Below, piece after piece: positions 12,241 through 24,116 of a stretch of DNA of 64,000 nucleotides; position 1 is the first letter of the stretch; each line of letters starts with the position of its first letter. The DNA is from Himantopus leucocephalus (taxonomy: Eukaryota; Chordata; Aves; Charadriiformes; Recurvirostridae). The stretch spans positions 27,251,402-27,315,401 of the forward strand of contig RSEF01000006.1 of assembly GCA_003993805.1 (NCBI GenBank), read 5' to 3'. Position numbers and translations under genes: made by a program. A model generated the notes under the pieces. The model saw nothing but the letters and a program-made list of their open reading frames with translations. It was not told the DNA's origin and ran no database searches.

Positions 12241-14189
12241 GTTTGTTTAACTCAATCTCAGAGAGCCGGAACTGGCCACCAAATGATTTATTTATGGATA
12301 TCCCAACCCCATCGTCACTTAAAAGTAGATGTTTGTATTTCATGTTCTTGATTTTCTTGATTTTTAATCATTCATAGGACATCATCAAATATTGATGTTC
12401 CATCTATTAAAAATGCCATAAATAAATAAGCTCCGTACACAGGCCTGACCAGAAACAGCATGGTCCGAGATAATCCAGTTCTGTACACCAGAAACTCTCT
12501 TCTGTTTGATGAAGTATTCAGCTGAGCCTGGAAGCTTGTGGGCAGACAGCAGACCTCTACTTTCTCGGCTGCTGTACCATAAACATAAGTAGACATTTGT
12601 CTTGCTTCTTGTTTAAAATAACCAAACAAATATCTGAAAGGGAATATGAATAAACATACCTGATTTTCATCTCAAAAACAAAAAATGAAAAAGTACTAAT
12701 GACCTTTTCTTACTGCCTGCAGTCTAAGTGTTGTGTCTTGACACATCTTTGAGGGAAAACTGAAAGCAAGTAAATCACTGAGGCTACTTGAACACCCAAC
12801 TCTGATCTGTTATTACTTTTTGAAATTGCAAACAGAAAGAAAAAATAATCTTAGCTAAAACCCAACCCTTTTACATGCAGTCTTTTTACATTAAATGATC
12901 ATCTTTCAAGAAAAAGGTTTATTCTTATTTTCAGTTCAGAAGACACCCTTAAAAAAAAAGGCTAATTATACACTCAGCACAAACATTTAGTGCTGTATTC
13001 CTTGAAGGTGTGTTAAGAAAATTGATACACTCATAGCCCTGGTGTTTTACTGTTTGGTTGAATTTTTACCTCCTGCAAGCTGCCATAAACCAAAGGACTT
13101 GCCAGCCTCTACACCAGCTCCCATTATGGTGTAACAGAGTATGCTGACTATTTTTCCTTCTCCCTGAGACATGCTTTTAAGTAGAGCTGTCTCCTTCCTT
13201 CTTAGAAGGGCTGTAGGAGAAGGAGATTGAAGTGGGGATAGCCATTGCCATGGGTTCCCTGTTAACTCAAACATGGGAGTCAATCACACCCCACCATCCA
13301 TATAAGATCACCTGAGGGCCTATGTTGTGGGCTCTTTTGCTATTTGATATTTTAGGAAAAGCCCAGGCTGCTGGGGCAAACTTTGTAGCTGATGTGTCTC
13401 AGTTGACCTAAAAAAGGTCTAGATCAAAGGAGTCCCCACTATTGCAGTGATCCACTTGACTCTTATGGGTTTGGCCATGAAGTAGAGTCCTCTGCCCTCA
13501 GTGCTGTGCCCAGGACCTTTCTGACAGTGCCTGTGCGAAGTAGGCATATGGGGACAGGAGATGGGCTCAGCTGAAGAGATTCACCAGAGACAGCAGGCTG
13601 ATAGCCCCATTTCCTAAAGAAGAGGCTCATGCAGTCGTTTAGTACCTGTAGGTATGGTTGTTTTCATACCTCTCTTGACTCTTCTTCCCTCCTGCCCTTC
13701 ATTTTTTATTAATGAAGCTGCGGGGCAGTTCCAACTATGCTTGACAAGTCTCAAGCAATCAATTTCTTACAAGCTTAATAAAAACTGTCAGCTGGGCAAA
13801 GAAGAAAGTCCACAATGTATCTTTCCATCCCCTGTCCACAAGGTGATCGCAAACTGGGTGACCCCCGGAACGGCACATCTGCCGATACATGACTTTGTGA
13901 AAGAGCCACAGGCTCATAAGCCACAGGCTTTGATGTGCCCTCAGTTTCCCTCTCCATGGGCTGATGCAACACAAACAGTGGGGAGAAACTGTAGGCACTG
14001 GACTTTTCTCTTTGGCAGGTTCTCTGCCTTCACGAGAAAATAAATTAATAAATCCATGAAAATCTAGGCAGGTGGCTACGTGGGCTCTCTTTGTGCCCTT
14101 TGATCTATGCACTCGTGGCTTTGTGGTGATGCTTACAGCTGCTGACAGGCGATTTGCTGGGGTCTCTGTTCTTTGTCGTGCTTGGTCTT

Positions 14190-14335
14190 GGCATCAAAAT
14201 TTCACAGCGGTTAATGAGATCCATTGGCCACGGCAATCCATCCCCTGTGCATTGAGTGCTAATTAGTGTCAGCCTGTCACAATAGCAAGATGAGCTGCAA
14301 AATAAAACCATCAAGTACACTCAGATTCTGATTTA
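14190..14335. promoter_or_regulatory. Candidate conserved regulatory element
   Basis: This is a block of complex, non-repetitive sequence with homeobox-type cores (GCTAATTAG at about 14259-14267) next to a stretch reading cagcctgtcacaatagcaag. CACAATAG contains a SOX-like ACAAT core. The texture resembles conserved non-coding elements near developmental genes. That is an inference from texture only, with no alignment available. Confidence 0.25.
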
Positions 14336-15251
14336 TTACTTATTTTCCTGTCACTGTGGCTGAACAATAATACCAAAAAAAAAGTCAGTCTGGCCTCTTC
14401 TTTGGCTTCATGTGCTGTGGTGATGATTTGCCTGTAATTAATGAGGTGCATTATCTAACTCCCTCACCTTGCACTAGGAAGAAAAGTCCTTTTTTTCACT
14501 CTTTCATTGTTTCCAAAGAGAAACTCTCTGAAAGTCTTGAGAAAACACAATCATGCAGAGCGAATGGCCTAAAAGGCAGGCTCCATTCATGGTTCTGCAC
14601 ACTTCAGGGTCCTTTTGTTCATCAGTTTAATTAGATTTAGTGTGGAGTCCCTACGCACAGCAGTAAACACAGTGTCAACGTTTCAGGTTGATGCAAAGGA
14701 GGTTGTGAGATAGGTACTTGGGGCCTGATCCTTTTGCATCTGGGCCCCTTTCCACAGCTCTGTCCTTAAAGCATTGAATGAACTGCTGCAGTTTTCTAAG
14801 GTGCCACAAATTTTCCCATATTAAAATTAGCTTTAGAAATAATGTGCGTGAAAGAATTCTAGAGAATAGATCTTTATCACAGTTTTACCTGGAACAAGCC
14901 TGGTGACAGCAATCTTGCTCTTTCAGACTCAAGATTCCGAGGCTGAGATTAGTCTCACTTGGTCTATGTATTATGGTGCCAGACATTTTTTCTCTAGGAA
15001 TATTCATCCACCTCCAGCAGTAAATTTTTGCAAATGGCTTGATTCATATTTATTGTATTTTGTAGACTGTCTAGAGAGTAGTGATTGTGATTAGAGTAAG
15101 TATCCTACTATTAATAATGAAGCAGCAAAATGAGAGTTGGCATAAAGCTTATGTATGTCCATTCATCTGTGTGTGACTTGAATTATCCAGTAGTAGTGGA
15201 AGAAATACTAGAGAAATACTTTCTTTAGCGTCATCCCTCTCTTCTTTTTTC

Positions 15252-15268
15252 TTTTTTTTTTTTTTTTN
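15252..15268. repeat. Poly-T run ending in an ambiguous base
   Basis: Sixteen Ts are followed by a single N at 15268, most likely a homopolymer length the assembler could not settle. Confidence 0.8.
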
Positions 15269-16789
15269 TAGCAGTATTTATGAGGTGATAAAGTTTTACA
15301 AATAGTTGTAGGAGGGAAAATAAGAATGATCTAGGTCAGGAGAAAATGGTAAATTTTCTTTTAATACTGTTCTCTAGTCTCTCCCTCAGATTTCTTTCCA
15401 GTGGGATAACGCTTAGCACCATTGAATAATCAAAGTTCTGGCTGCTAATTATACTTATAGTTAAAGACTGCTTCTTCTATCGGTCAGTCCCGTTTATACC
15501 ATCAGCTTTTGTACTCAACTCAGTAGGACTAGTCACCAAGATACTTTCTTACGCACTAGCTTAGAATGATCCTGATCAGCAGTGTTTCAGCTGCAACACA
15601 CTTAAAATAAAACAATAATAAATTATCGTATAGGATACCCTATTTTGGAGCAGATCTCTTAGCCTAGGAAGCTTTTGACTTCTTCATGGCATTCCAAAGT
15701 CAAAACTAATGTTACTGATTTTTTTACTTCAAATGATTTAATTTGGTGTGCAGCCTTTTCACTTGGATAGAATCAGGTTTTTTGCTGGATAGTTTGCCTT
15801 TCTCTGTTATCTGCATCGGGTAATTTGGTATGACTTAGACCAGTAGCAGAGAGACCATGACAGCTTCCCCAGCTAGTGCTAGTCTACAGCTTACCGGTCT
15901 CTTCTTGCTTTGCAAATAGGTCACTTCTCAGTCATGCACCAGTGGGCTGTCAGCAGTAGCAAAGAGCTGTGTTGCGCTTCTCACATATAAACTATGGAGA
16001 CTGTTGAGAAAACAAGCTCTCTGAAATGAAGAGATTAAATGAGCAGAGCAGAGTGGAAGATCTTCAAACTCAAAATACTGTTTCCACCTTGCTCCCACTC
16101 CCCTCTTTGGTCCTCTCCAGCTCCTTTGTGGTTTTGTGGTTTTTGGTTTGGTTTTTTTTTGTCTCTTCAGTTCTGATTAAACAACATTGGATGCAATATT
16201 TTTCTTGTTACTGGTGATTTGGGGGGGTTGTTTGTTCTTTTTTTTTTTTTTCCCACAGGGGACAGACTCTGTTAACAACACCTCACATAAAAAGTCCATA
16301 ACTGGAAGTGTTAATGTGTCCATGAGCTTTTCTTTAATAAGTTCTTTTTCTTCTTCATGTTACATACTGCTGCTATGGTAGCAACTAAAGCCGAGAAAGT
16401 TTTGAAAATCTGGACGTTTTGTTGCTCACTGCTGTCTGCCTCTGATTCAATATGGAGTTTTATTTATTTAAGGCCCTAAATGCCTTGAGAACTTCCTTGA
16501 GTTTTCCTTGGTGTAGACAAAGTTCTTCAGGAAAGTTTCCTAAAACTTCCTGTTCCCTGCACGTACTGGCTTGCGATGTGCTGTCATTTGTTTTCTTTTA
16601 TTATTTAATTGTTTTATAAACAAATAAATGGGGGAAATGGCTATAAAGTGGGAAGGTGAAGTAATGGAGTAATTGTAGAAGAGGCAGACTGGAATTTGAA
16701 TGTAATTGTAAAGATCAGACAGTTTTATATAACCTGATGAAGGTAAGGTTTTATATAAGGTTATATATATTTTTTTTTTAACTTATTAC

Positions 16790-16920
16790 CTCTTAGCCTT
16801 AGAAAAATTACATGACCAAGGTCACACAGCATCCTGTAGCATAGCCAGATCATGAACTAGGAGCTCTTGTGTCCTTCTCCAGTATGTCATCTACAAATTC
16901 ACCTGCCTTCAACTGTGTTA
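16790..16920 (+). repeat. MIR-type SINE remnant with CORE
   Basis: The diagnostic CORE phrase 'ccaaggtcacacagc' (about 16817-16831) is intact. It is preceded by 'gaaaaattacatga', equivalent to the usual 'gaggttaagtgactt'. It is followed by 'tagccagatcatgaactaggagctc', equivalent to 'cagagctgggattcgaacccaggtct'. Orientation is plus. This is the clearest ancient SINE in the window. Confidence 0.7.
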
Positions 16921-17555
16921 TGCTGTTACGTAACCCCTTATGATCCTGATTTTTAAGATCTCATTCGATAGTTAGCTTTTAGTTTGGGGTGATTTTGGTT
17001 AGATCATCTTGAGTCTTAAAATGCTCTCTCAAGTGTCCCTCTGAATCATGATGACCGATGTGCTGAAAAGGCTACAAAATGGAAAGTGAATGACAAAAGG
17101 CCCATGCCTTTATTTTTGTCTGAATTGGAATAGATTTTAAATGAAGGTCTGGTCACCCTGTAGGCTGCATGTACTAGTTATTTTATACCACCTTTCATAT
17201 TCAGAGCTTCAGGGTGTGTGACAGATATGTAATTTTATAGAGGACATCTGTGCAAAAGCGTGGCTTTGCTGAAATGATACTCATTTTTCCCATAACTAGG
17301 TCAGAGGATAGAGCAACCCAATGTGGCAAAGTCTTTCTTTGTTTAAATGTCTAAAAACAATCTAATGCATTAAAAGAATGAGAGCATACAACAAAGAAAA
17401 GCCCACGACTGAATTAACAGTGTTTGAAAGAAGGCACAATTTGTTTTCTAATGTGCACTTTAGTTTTTGTCAGTTATGGCCTCCAACATTGTATCCCTTT
17501 GAGTTAATTTAGTTTTGAAAGAACATAACTTGTTTTGTTAATTCGGCATGGAGTT

Positions 17556-17790
17556 AGTCTGTTTACATAAAACACTCTAGCAAAAGAGATTGGCAGAGTT
17601 TGTGTTGTAAATACAGGGATCTTTTCAGTTAATTATATGCAAATCAGCTTTGTTAACAAACACCTAAATAACTCTGCCTTGTCTTCATTAGCCTGGGAGA
17701 TACAGTACATTTCTCAAGGAGCTAGACAAGGAATATTAATCAAAGCAGCTTGTAAGTTTTAATGAGCTTATTAATTGTTGACCTCTGTAT
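17556..17790. promoter_or_regulatory. Candidate enhancer-like block
   Basis: A forkhead-type TGTTTAC (17560-17566), a perfect POU octamer ATGCAAAT (17637-17644), a TTAACAAACACC site and several ATTA/TAAT cores occur within about 230 bases of otherwise unique sequence. Such clustering is typical of conserved developmental enhancers, but AT-rich DNA also produces these cores by chance. Confidence 0.3.
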
Positions 17791-20700
17791 TTCCAAGAAG
17801 TGGTATTAAAAGTAAAAGATAACTGAGATATTTTTGTGGGGAAATATTATGCAGATATATGTGGGAAAAAATGTCATGGTCAAATTTGGGTCATGCAAAA
17901 TAAAATCTCATTCTAGCTGCTAACATATTGATAACTTGTGTTTTTCTAAAAAACTATATGCTGGCTGATGAGAATTTAATGGCAGAAATGATGTTTTTGC
18001 ACTAAAAGAACATTCAATGTTGTAGAGGAAGACAAGAAAATATGGAATAAATTTCACTTTTGCAGTTTCCCAGATCAGTTTAACTTTCCAAGGCAATAGC
18101 AACACAGTTCCGAATTTGCTTCCTAAATGGACTTCCTGAATGTCAGGTGATTATAGCTGTTTTTTTCTGGGTTTGGACAATCTCTTAAGGCAAAAGTAAT
18201 ATTGAAAAATACAAACAGAAAATGAACATGGGAGCAAGGCTAAGAAAGATGTCTGTCCTCCATGGCCAGCTGACCTTGTCACACTCCGCACAATAAACCC
18301 ATTAATGATAAGTGGAAGGGTGAGACCCAGCCTGGGGAGTCTGGTGGCAAAGTTCATTGATGCCTTCCTTGAGGGCAACCTTTCAGTCTGACCCTCAGCA
18401 GTGATCAACCCTCAGTATCATCCCTCCTACACAGAGGAATATACCGCTTCTCATGGCTAATCCCAATCTTGTGGAGAAAGATGAAACCCTCTTGAATTTC
18501 CTTCTGGTGTTTTTCTGACCTCAGCTCCAGCAATAGTCTTTAATGCTGTGTGCAGGAGCAGATTTTGGTGTAATTAATCCTCTAATTCCTTTCTAATAGC
18601 TCTCTAGCCATGTGTCAATAAACAAGGAGGATACATGACAATAAAAACATCTGTCAGAGTAACATGCAGTGTTGTTTCAGAGAGAGACAGACAAGAAGGG
18701 AGAGAAATTAATAAAACAAGAAAGAAAACAAGGCAAACCATGGAGTGAGATTAAATGGAGTCTAAGCGGGAGAGACAAATTTTGTGTTGCCAGCTGATCT
18801 TCCCTGATTTGATTTGGTCATTTCCAATTCTGAAGGATAAGTGAGTTTCCAGGGTGGGAGGATGGATAGCTGATGATTAGCTTCTGGTACCCGAGTTGCT
18901 CTGGTTTCCAGCTCTGTTCCTTCTATGGCAACAAGAGATGATGGCATCTATTTACCTTCTGCCACTGCTGTCCACATGAAACCATTATAAGTCCTTATAG
19001 ATTCACTCACCCAGGAGACTGTACCTGTGTAGCAGTGAGTGACAAATCTGGCCAACGAAAATACTGGAAACTAGACTATACTTCATTTGGTGCAGCAGAA
19101 GCAAGGATGAAACTTAAGAAAATGTTCTGCTATCAGCTAGTAATCTTTTCCAAAATTTTTCTACCCAAACTTTTATGGTGTGGAGAAGAAATTAAGATCA
19201 AGCAGTTCTTATGACTACATTTCAGTTTTAATGGTAGATAACTGAGTTGGAAATATTTTGATCAGTTCTACTAGGCCCATTACCGATGAAAAGGAAAAAA
19301 GAAGTGAATTGTTTACTGAGCCATTGCTAAATCCTGGAACATTAGAGACCCAGGACAGCTCAGATGACCATCTGTCCAGAGATCACACTGCTCAGGGAGA
19401 ACAGAGCTGCAATACAGCCCATCGTATTCTTAATTAGTCTTTGTCTTCTGTATTACAGTTCTCTCAGGGTTTAGACATCTCCTTGAATTTTTGAGCCAGA
19501 CAGTCATAACACCTGCAACCCATCTCAGTTTCATGTCTGCAAAGTGCTTGTGGCAATAACTCCAAGTGACATAAAACAGAGCAGTTGCATGTGGTGGTGG
19601 TTTTGGTTTTTTGTTTTGTTTTGTTTTTCCTCTGTGAAAAAAACATTCTGTTCTCAACCAGTCACAGACTCTCTGGAAACTTTAAAAGGGTAATTCAGTC
19701 TCTTCTTTTCCATTTTAAATCTCTTCCATCAGCTCTTTCTTCCTGAAATTCTTACTGCCATTGATTTATTTCAATTAAGATTCTTCTGTTCAAGTACCAT
19801 AATTATCCTCTGTCACTACTAATTCTTATCCTCTTGGATCATATAGATAGAACTAAAATCCATGCAGACTAGTTCAGCAGCATTTGTTCACCTGCAAACT
19901 GGAAGAGAAAGTGCCCAAAAGTCCCCAGTGAGGCGTACTTGGGACCAGGAAAATGTTTCTATGCCTCTCCCACTGAATTGTTGGGTCTGTGTGTTTTTGT
20001 TTGGTTTATGTACTTTCTTTCCGGTGTTATTTTCTACAAATCTTCCTGCAACCTTCTTTAAAAGATAGAAATGAACCAGAAAATAGCTCTTTCCGTAAGG
20101 CCCCAAAGGGGTCTAATATAGATCCATTACACAGAAGTGGCTGTACGTTTCCAAAAAGGTGGTTTTAAACCAAGTTGTTAAACATGCTTTTATCCTCAGA
20201 AGCAAAGAGGGTGAATAATACAAGTTACCTTGGGTAGTTGTTTGTTATGCTAGATCAACTTGACCATTCTTCAGTACATGCCAGACCTTCAGTGGCACTA
20301 TGAGACACTCTTCACATGCCAGATTTCTCTTGGTGACCGTTTCCCTTCTTCCATTCCTTGCTTTAGTGAATTGAAGTTTGACATACCCATGGAGCTATCT
20401 TAAGTCTCCTGAGAAATGTGGCTCCTACTCATTTATGCGGTGTTCTGGAGCAGTATTGGTATGTAGCCACATCAACCAAAGCAAAGAACGCACACTGTAA
20501 TGATATGCACAAGAAACACACAAAATTTGATCGAAAAAGACAATAGGGACATCGGCTTTTATTTTTTTCTGGGATATTTTTAGAGCTTGATGTCCACTTA
20601 ATGCTGGTTCCACTAGTTGGTTTTTATCTTCTTTGCTTACAAAAGCCAAGAAATTTTACCTAGAATGCCGTATTCAAACAAAAAGGCAGGAGATGCATGC

Positions 20701-21094
20701 CTTGCCTGGTGTGAAAACCCACACTGTTTGAGGCGAGACCTTTTCACAGTTGGTATGAATATATTGCCTCTACTGCCCTGCAAGAAAAAGTCCCTAGAAG
20801 GCAACATGGGAAAATATGTACCTCAGACGCCTCGTGCTCATACACATACAGAGTTTATTGTAAAATTTGGAGCAAACTGTTGTCAACATTGTTTCTAGAC
20901 ATGGAATTCAGCACTGTTACATGTGAGTCACATAAAATGCTTGCAAAAGGCTCTAGTAGTCTTCAGGGGGAAGGCTGTATACATTATAAATGGTTAATGC
21001 TTCATAGGATAGCAATTCAGTGAAGCAGGAAAGTGCTTGTTTGATTACCTTTTGTAGGTTTTTGGGTTTGGTTCTCTCCCCTGCTTTTTCTTTT

Positions 21095-21131
21095 CCTTTT
21101 TTTCTTTCTTTCCCTTTTTTTTTTTTTCCCC
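21095..21131. repeat. Polypyrimidine tract
   Basis: This is a run of Ts and Cs only, with T blocks of up to 15 and a closing run of Cs. It is a simple low-complexity tract with no sign of function. Confidence 0.75.
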
Positions 21132-21833
21132 CCTATGAGGCTGAGGCTCACTCTTGCTGGGAACTAAGGAAACTGAAGTTTGCTGAACCAGAACCCATTT
21201 CAGACCTTGAGCGTTCAGGTTCAGCGCTGCCAGGGTTTGGGATGCTTTTTACTTTAGCTGAGCAGGCGGGATGATTCTTGCACCTTAAGACATTTTTCCA
21301 GACCAGTGACTCACTAAGGAGATAAGGAGACTTGTAATATTGATTGCATTAAGAAAGCGTCAAATAACCTTTCACCTCTATCTAATCAGCTTGCTGTATC
21401 AAAATGTGAACATGAAAATAAGAGCATTAAACTCTGAGCCTTTCCAGCCTGCTCAGGAAACCTCGCATGCACTAAAGAGACATTCTGTGCCACAGAAAGC
21501 AGCTGTGTTTGAGGCCTGGGATTAGGCATCATTTGGGAATATTTGAATCCAGGACATAGACTTTTGGCCTCTCTCGGTGTACAGAGATCAGATTTTCTGA
21601 TTCAGATGAGGAGAAAGACTCCAATTTTTCTCTAAACTCAAAACAAAATAATGGAAAATGGTTTTCTGGTTTACATGTTTCAGTGTAGTTTTTCAAGGTA
21701 TGAAACAAGCTGAAATTAACTGGAAAATTTAGTCAGGCAAGAGAGGTCTAAGCGCCTGTACTGCTTATATGCCAGTTTCATACTGAAGCTACGAGTCTTT
21801 TATTAAAGTGAATACATTCAAAATATACATATT

Positions 21834-21858
21834 TTATATATATATATACACACACACA
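21834..21858. repeat. (TA)n(CA)n microsatellite
   Basis: Alternating TA units pass directly into about five CA units. This compound dinucleotide repeat is likely to be polymorphic. Confidence 0.85.
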
Positions 21859-23147
21859 AAATATCTCAACTTTTAAAGCGAGAAGCTGGCCATCGCATCA
21901 TGGCCAGGCACAGGATAGGCTGGGCTTTGATCCAACGGGAGCCCTTCTGGTGTGAGAGAAGTTCAGTGGTTAGCAGGGAAGAGCAAAACATGTCCTTAGC
22001 CATGTGGCCAAAGAAGGGACTGAGCTTTTTTTGGTGGCCATGGTCAAGTGCCTGAGGACACATGGGTTTAAAAGGTATCAGAGTAGCCACAGAGAAGAAA
22101 CCGGGAGGCCTTGTTCTGATAGGAAGGATGGAAATCAATTCCCTAGGAAGGCTGCAAATCTCCCATCGTTGCAAGTATTAAAGAACTGCCTGCACTGATG
22201 ATTACAAAAAATGCATTACATAAAGTTGATTCTTAGTTCCTGAAGCTGTGTGGGTGAGGTAGTCATCCTGAGATCTCTTTTGACTCTATTTTCTGTATTT
22301 TTCATAATTATGTTATAGAAAATGATTAATTTTCTGACAGTTAAATGTGAGTGCTTCCGTGTATGCAGGTGCACAGGCAGAGAAACACGAACAGTGTGAA
22401 CACAGTGCCCGTAGTGTTAATTGTTCGAAATTTAGAATGGAAGAAAAAGTAAAACATCCCTCAAGATGATGATCAAATTAAGCTGTCTCATCAAAAAAGC
22501 AGCTTGGTGTCCTGGATCAGCAAAATACTGATAGGAGGAAGTATTAATAAAGGAACAACAAGAACACCAGGGCTACTCAAAAGAGTTAAAAAGCCACGGA
22601 AACCTTCTGCTTTCACTCTGCCTGTACTGAAAATGAATACAGTGAGGAAAAGGTCAGAAAAAACCTTATCTGTCACAGCTGTGTGCAGTTATTTGTGAGT
22701 GAATGCCCAGAGCTGCAGTTGTGCTGGCCTCTGGGGGCTGAGAGTATGGGTTTATGACCTGATGTTGGCACAGCATGTGCCTGGCCTGGCCAAGGAAGCG
22801 CTTTTCAGAGCAGCACGGAGCACAAGCTGTGCTCCCGCCGAAGTCACCTCACCCGCAGGTGAGGTTTATAGCTCAGCCCTTCGCTACACTGGCACTGGGA
22901 AGGAGCAGGTCCTACGTGGGGCTCTCCCAAGTGGAGTACAAGAGGAAGTAACACGTCCTTGTGCTTCTGGCCACTTCCTTAGTTTGCCTCCATCAAACCT
23001 GGTGTAGCTACAAAGCCACCCATCGCAGTGCCCACCCTTCCCAAGGGCTCGCACAGCGCCTCGCTGCCGTAGCCACGTCTGCGGAGACACCTCGTGGAGA
23101 CGCAGCATATGCCAGGAGAAGGAGCCGCTTTTTTATTTATTTTTATT

Positions 23148-23305
23148 TTAAGTACTTATGTTTAGCTCTATTAATTCCTCCATGACCTGAGTGAAATGGA
23201 AAAGCCCTTCTCCCTGGGGATCCAGCAGTCCCCCTTGGAATTCTGCAATGCGACCCTGTGGCTGGTGCATTGCTGGTTTTTCCAGCTTCATCATAAAAAA
23301 CACAC
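23148..23305 (-). CDS. Candidate last exon of an unknown minus-strand gene
   Basis: On the minus strand a good acceptor (cacttctgcag, AG at 23,306-23,307) opens a 158-base block ending in TAA at 23,148-23,150. Read with one base from the previous exon, it gives 51 residues beginning VFFMMKLEKPAMHQPQ and ending in an acidic, helical-looking tail (VMEELIELNIST). A run of overlapping AATAAA-like hexamers follows the stop directly, which would give an unusually short 3' UTR. Its phase fits the exon candidate at 28,174-28,283 (out-phase 1 to in-phase 1). A second frame, needing two bases upstream, is also open to a nearby stop at about 23,143, so the frame is not unique. I do not recognise the protein. 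GC content is higher than in the surroundings. Confidence 0.4.
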
Positions 23306-24094
23306 CTGCAGAAGTGTGTTGTGAAAGGGAATTTAATTTTTGCTCTCTCTCCCAAACCTGGATGGGATCCCCACAATTCATCTTTTTTTTAGTTTCTGGT
23401 GACGATGAAATTTCAAAGGGAGTATCTCAAGGGAAGTGTTTCTGCATTTTACAATACAGGCAGAATTTCCAGCATTTCCTGTCACTGCACCTGCCTCAAG
23501 ATTGTATCTTTAATCCTACCAGTCTGGAGTTAGGACACAAAGAGCAGAGTTCTCCAATTCTGGTTGGAAACAGAAGGAGCTGTAGAAAGCTCAACACTGG
23601 CTCCAGACAGTAATAAAACTTCTGTACTAGGACTTTAGGATCTCTGTCCAAACTCTTGCCCAAAGTATCTGAAGTTCTCCATCTTCTCCTCCCTCAACCA
23701 TATCCTTGTCAGCACCACAGCACTGATTTACAGGCTAAATTTTCTCTGCAGTGTAAGGCATGAACGGATTCTAATACTGGCTCCTTTTTCTATTTAATCA
23801 CTCTTGAAAAGAGTGTTTATCTGAGTCTGAGGGAGAGGCACAATAAGGCTAATTGGTTTGATGAAAATTCAGACCTTGTCTTTCCCAGCTGAAATCTGGT
23901 TTTGTCTGAGCCTGATACAAAACTAAATGGTGTCAGCTCAGTGATGTCTTTTGCCAGCTATGGACCAGTGCTCCACGTGTGCTCTTGCTTCACTGTGCGT
24001 TGCTTCCTATCCCGTCTCTGCATGGACATGACAACCCTGATTCTTAGGAAATCTGGCTATTGTTGCAATGTCGGCCTGGGAATCCATTTGCTTC

Positions 24095-24116
24095 AAAAAA
24101 AAAAAAAAAAAAAANA
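24095..24116. repeat. Poly-A run with an ambiguous base
   Basis: Twenty As are followed by an N (24,115) and another A. No target-site duplication or upstream retrotransposed gene is visible, so I treat it as a simple homopolymer. Confidence 0.75.

Larger units (their letters stand above)
16921..23147. other. AT-rich tract without a gene call
   Basis: Besides the block at 17,556-17,790 and the simple repeats at 21,095-21,131 and 21,834-21,858, I see no supported gene. CpG content rises between about 22,800 and 23,125, with eight CpGs between 23,049 and 23,102, just beyond the 3' end of the candidate minus-strand gene. Confidence 0.45.

Noticed and set aside
13654..14112. 129-codon plus frame opposite a 117-codon minus frame
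   Set aside because: Frames are open on both strands, with no protein-like pattern, no splice logic and no recognisable domain.
23191..23613. 140-codon plus-strand frame
   Set aside because: Its first part is antisense to the candidate last exon. The rest lacks protein character.
24095..24116. Poly-A run as the tail of a processed pseudogene
   Set aside because: No intron-less gene copy upstream and no flanking target-site duplication. Processed pseudogenes are also rare in birds.
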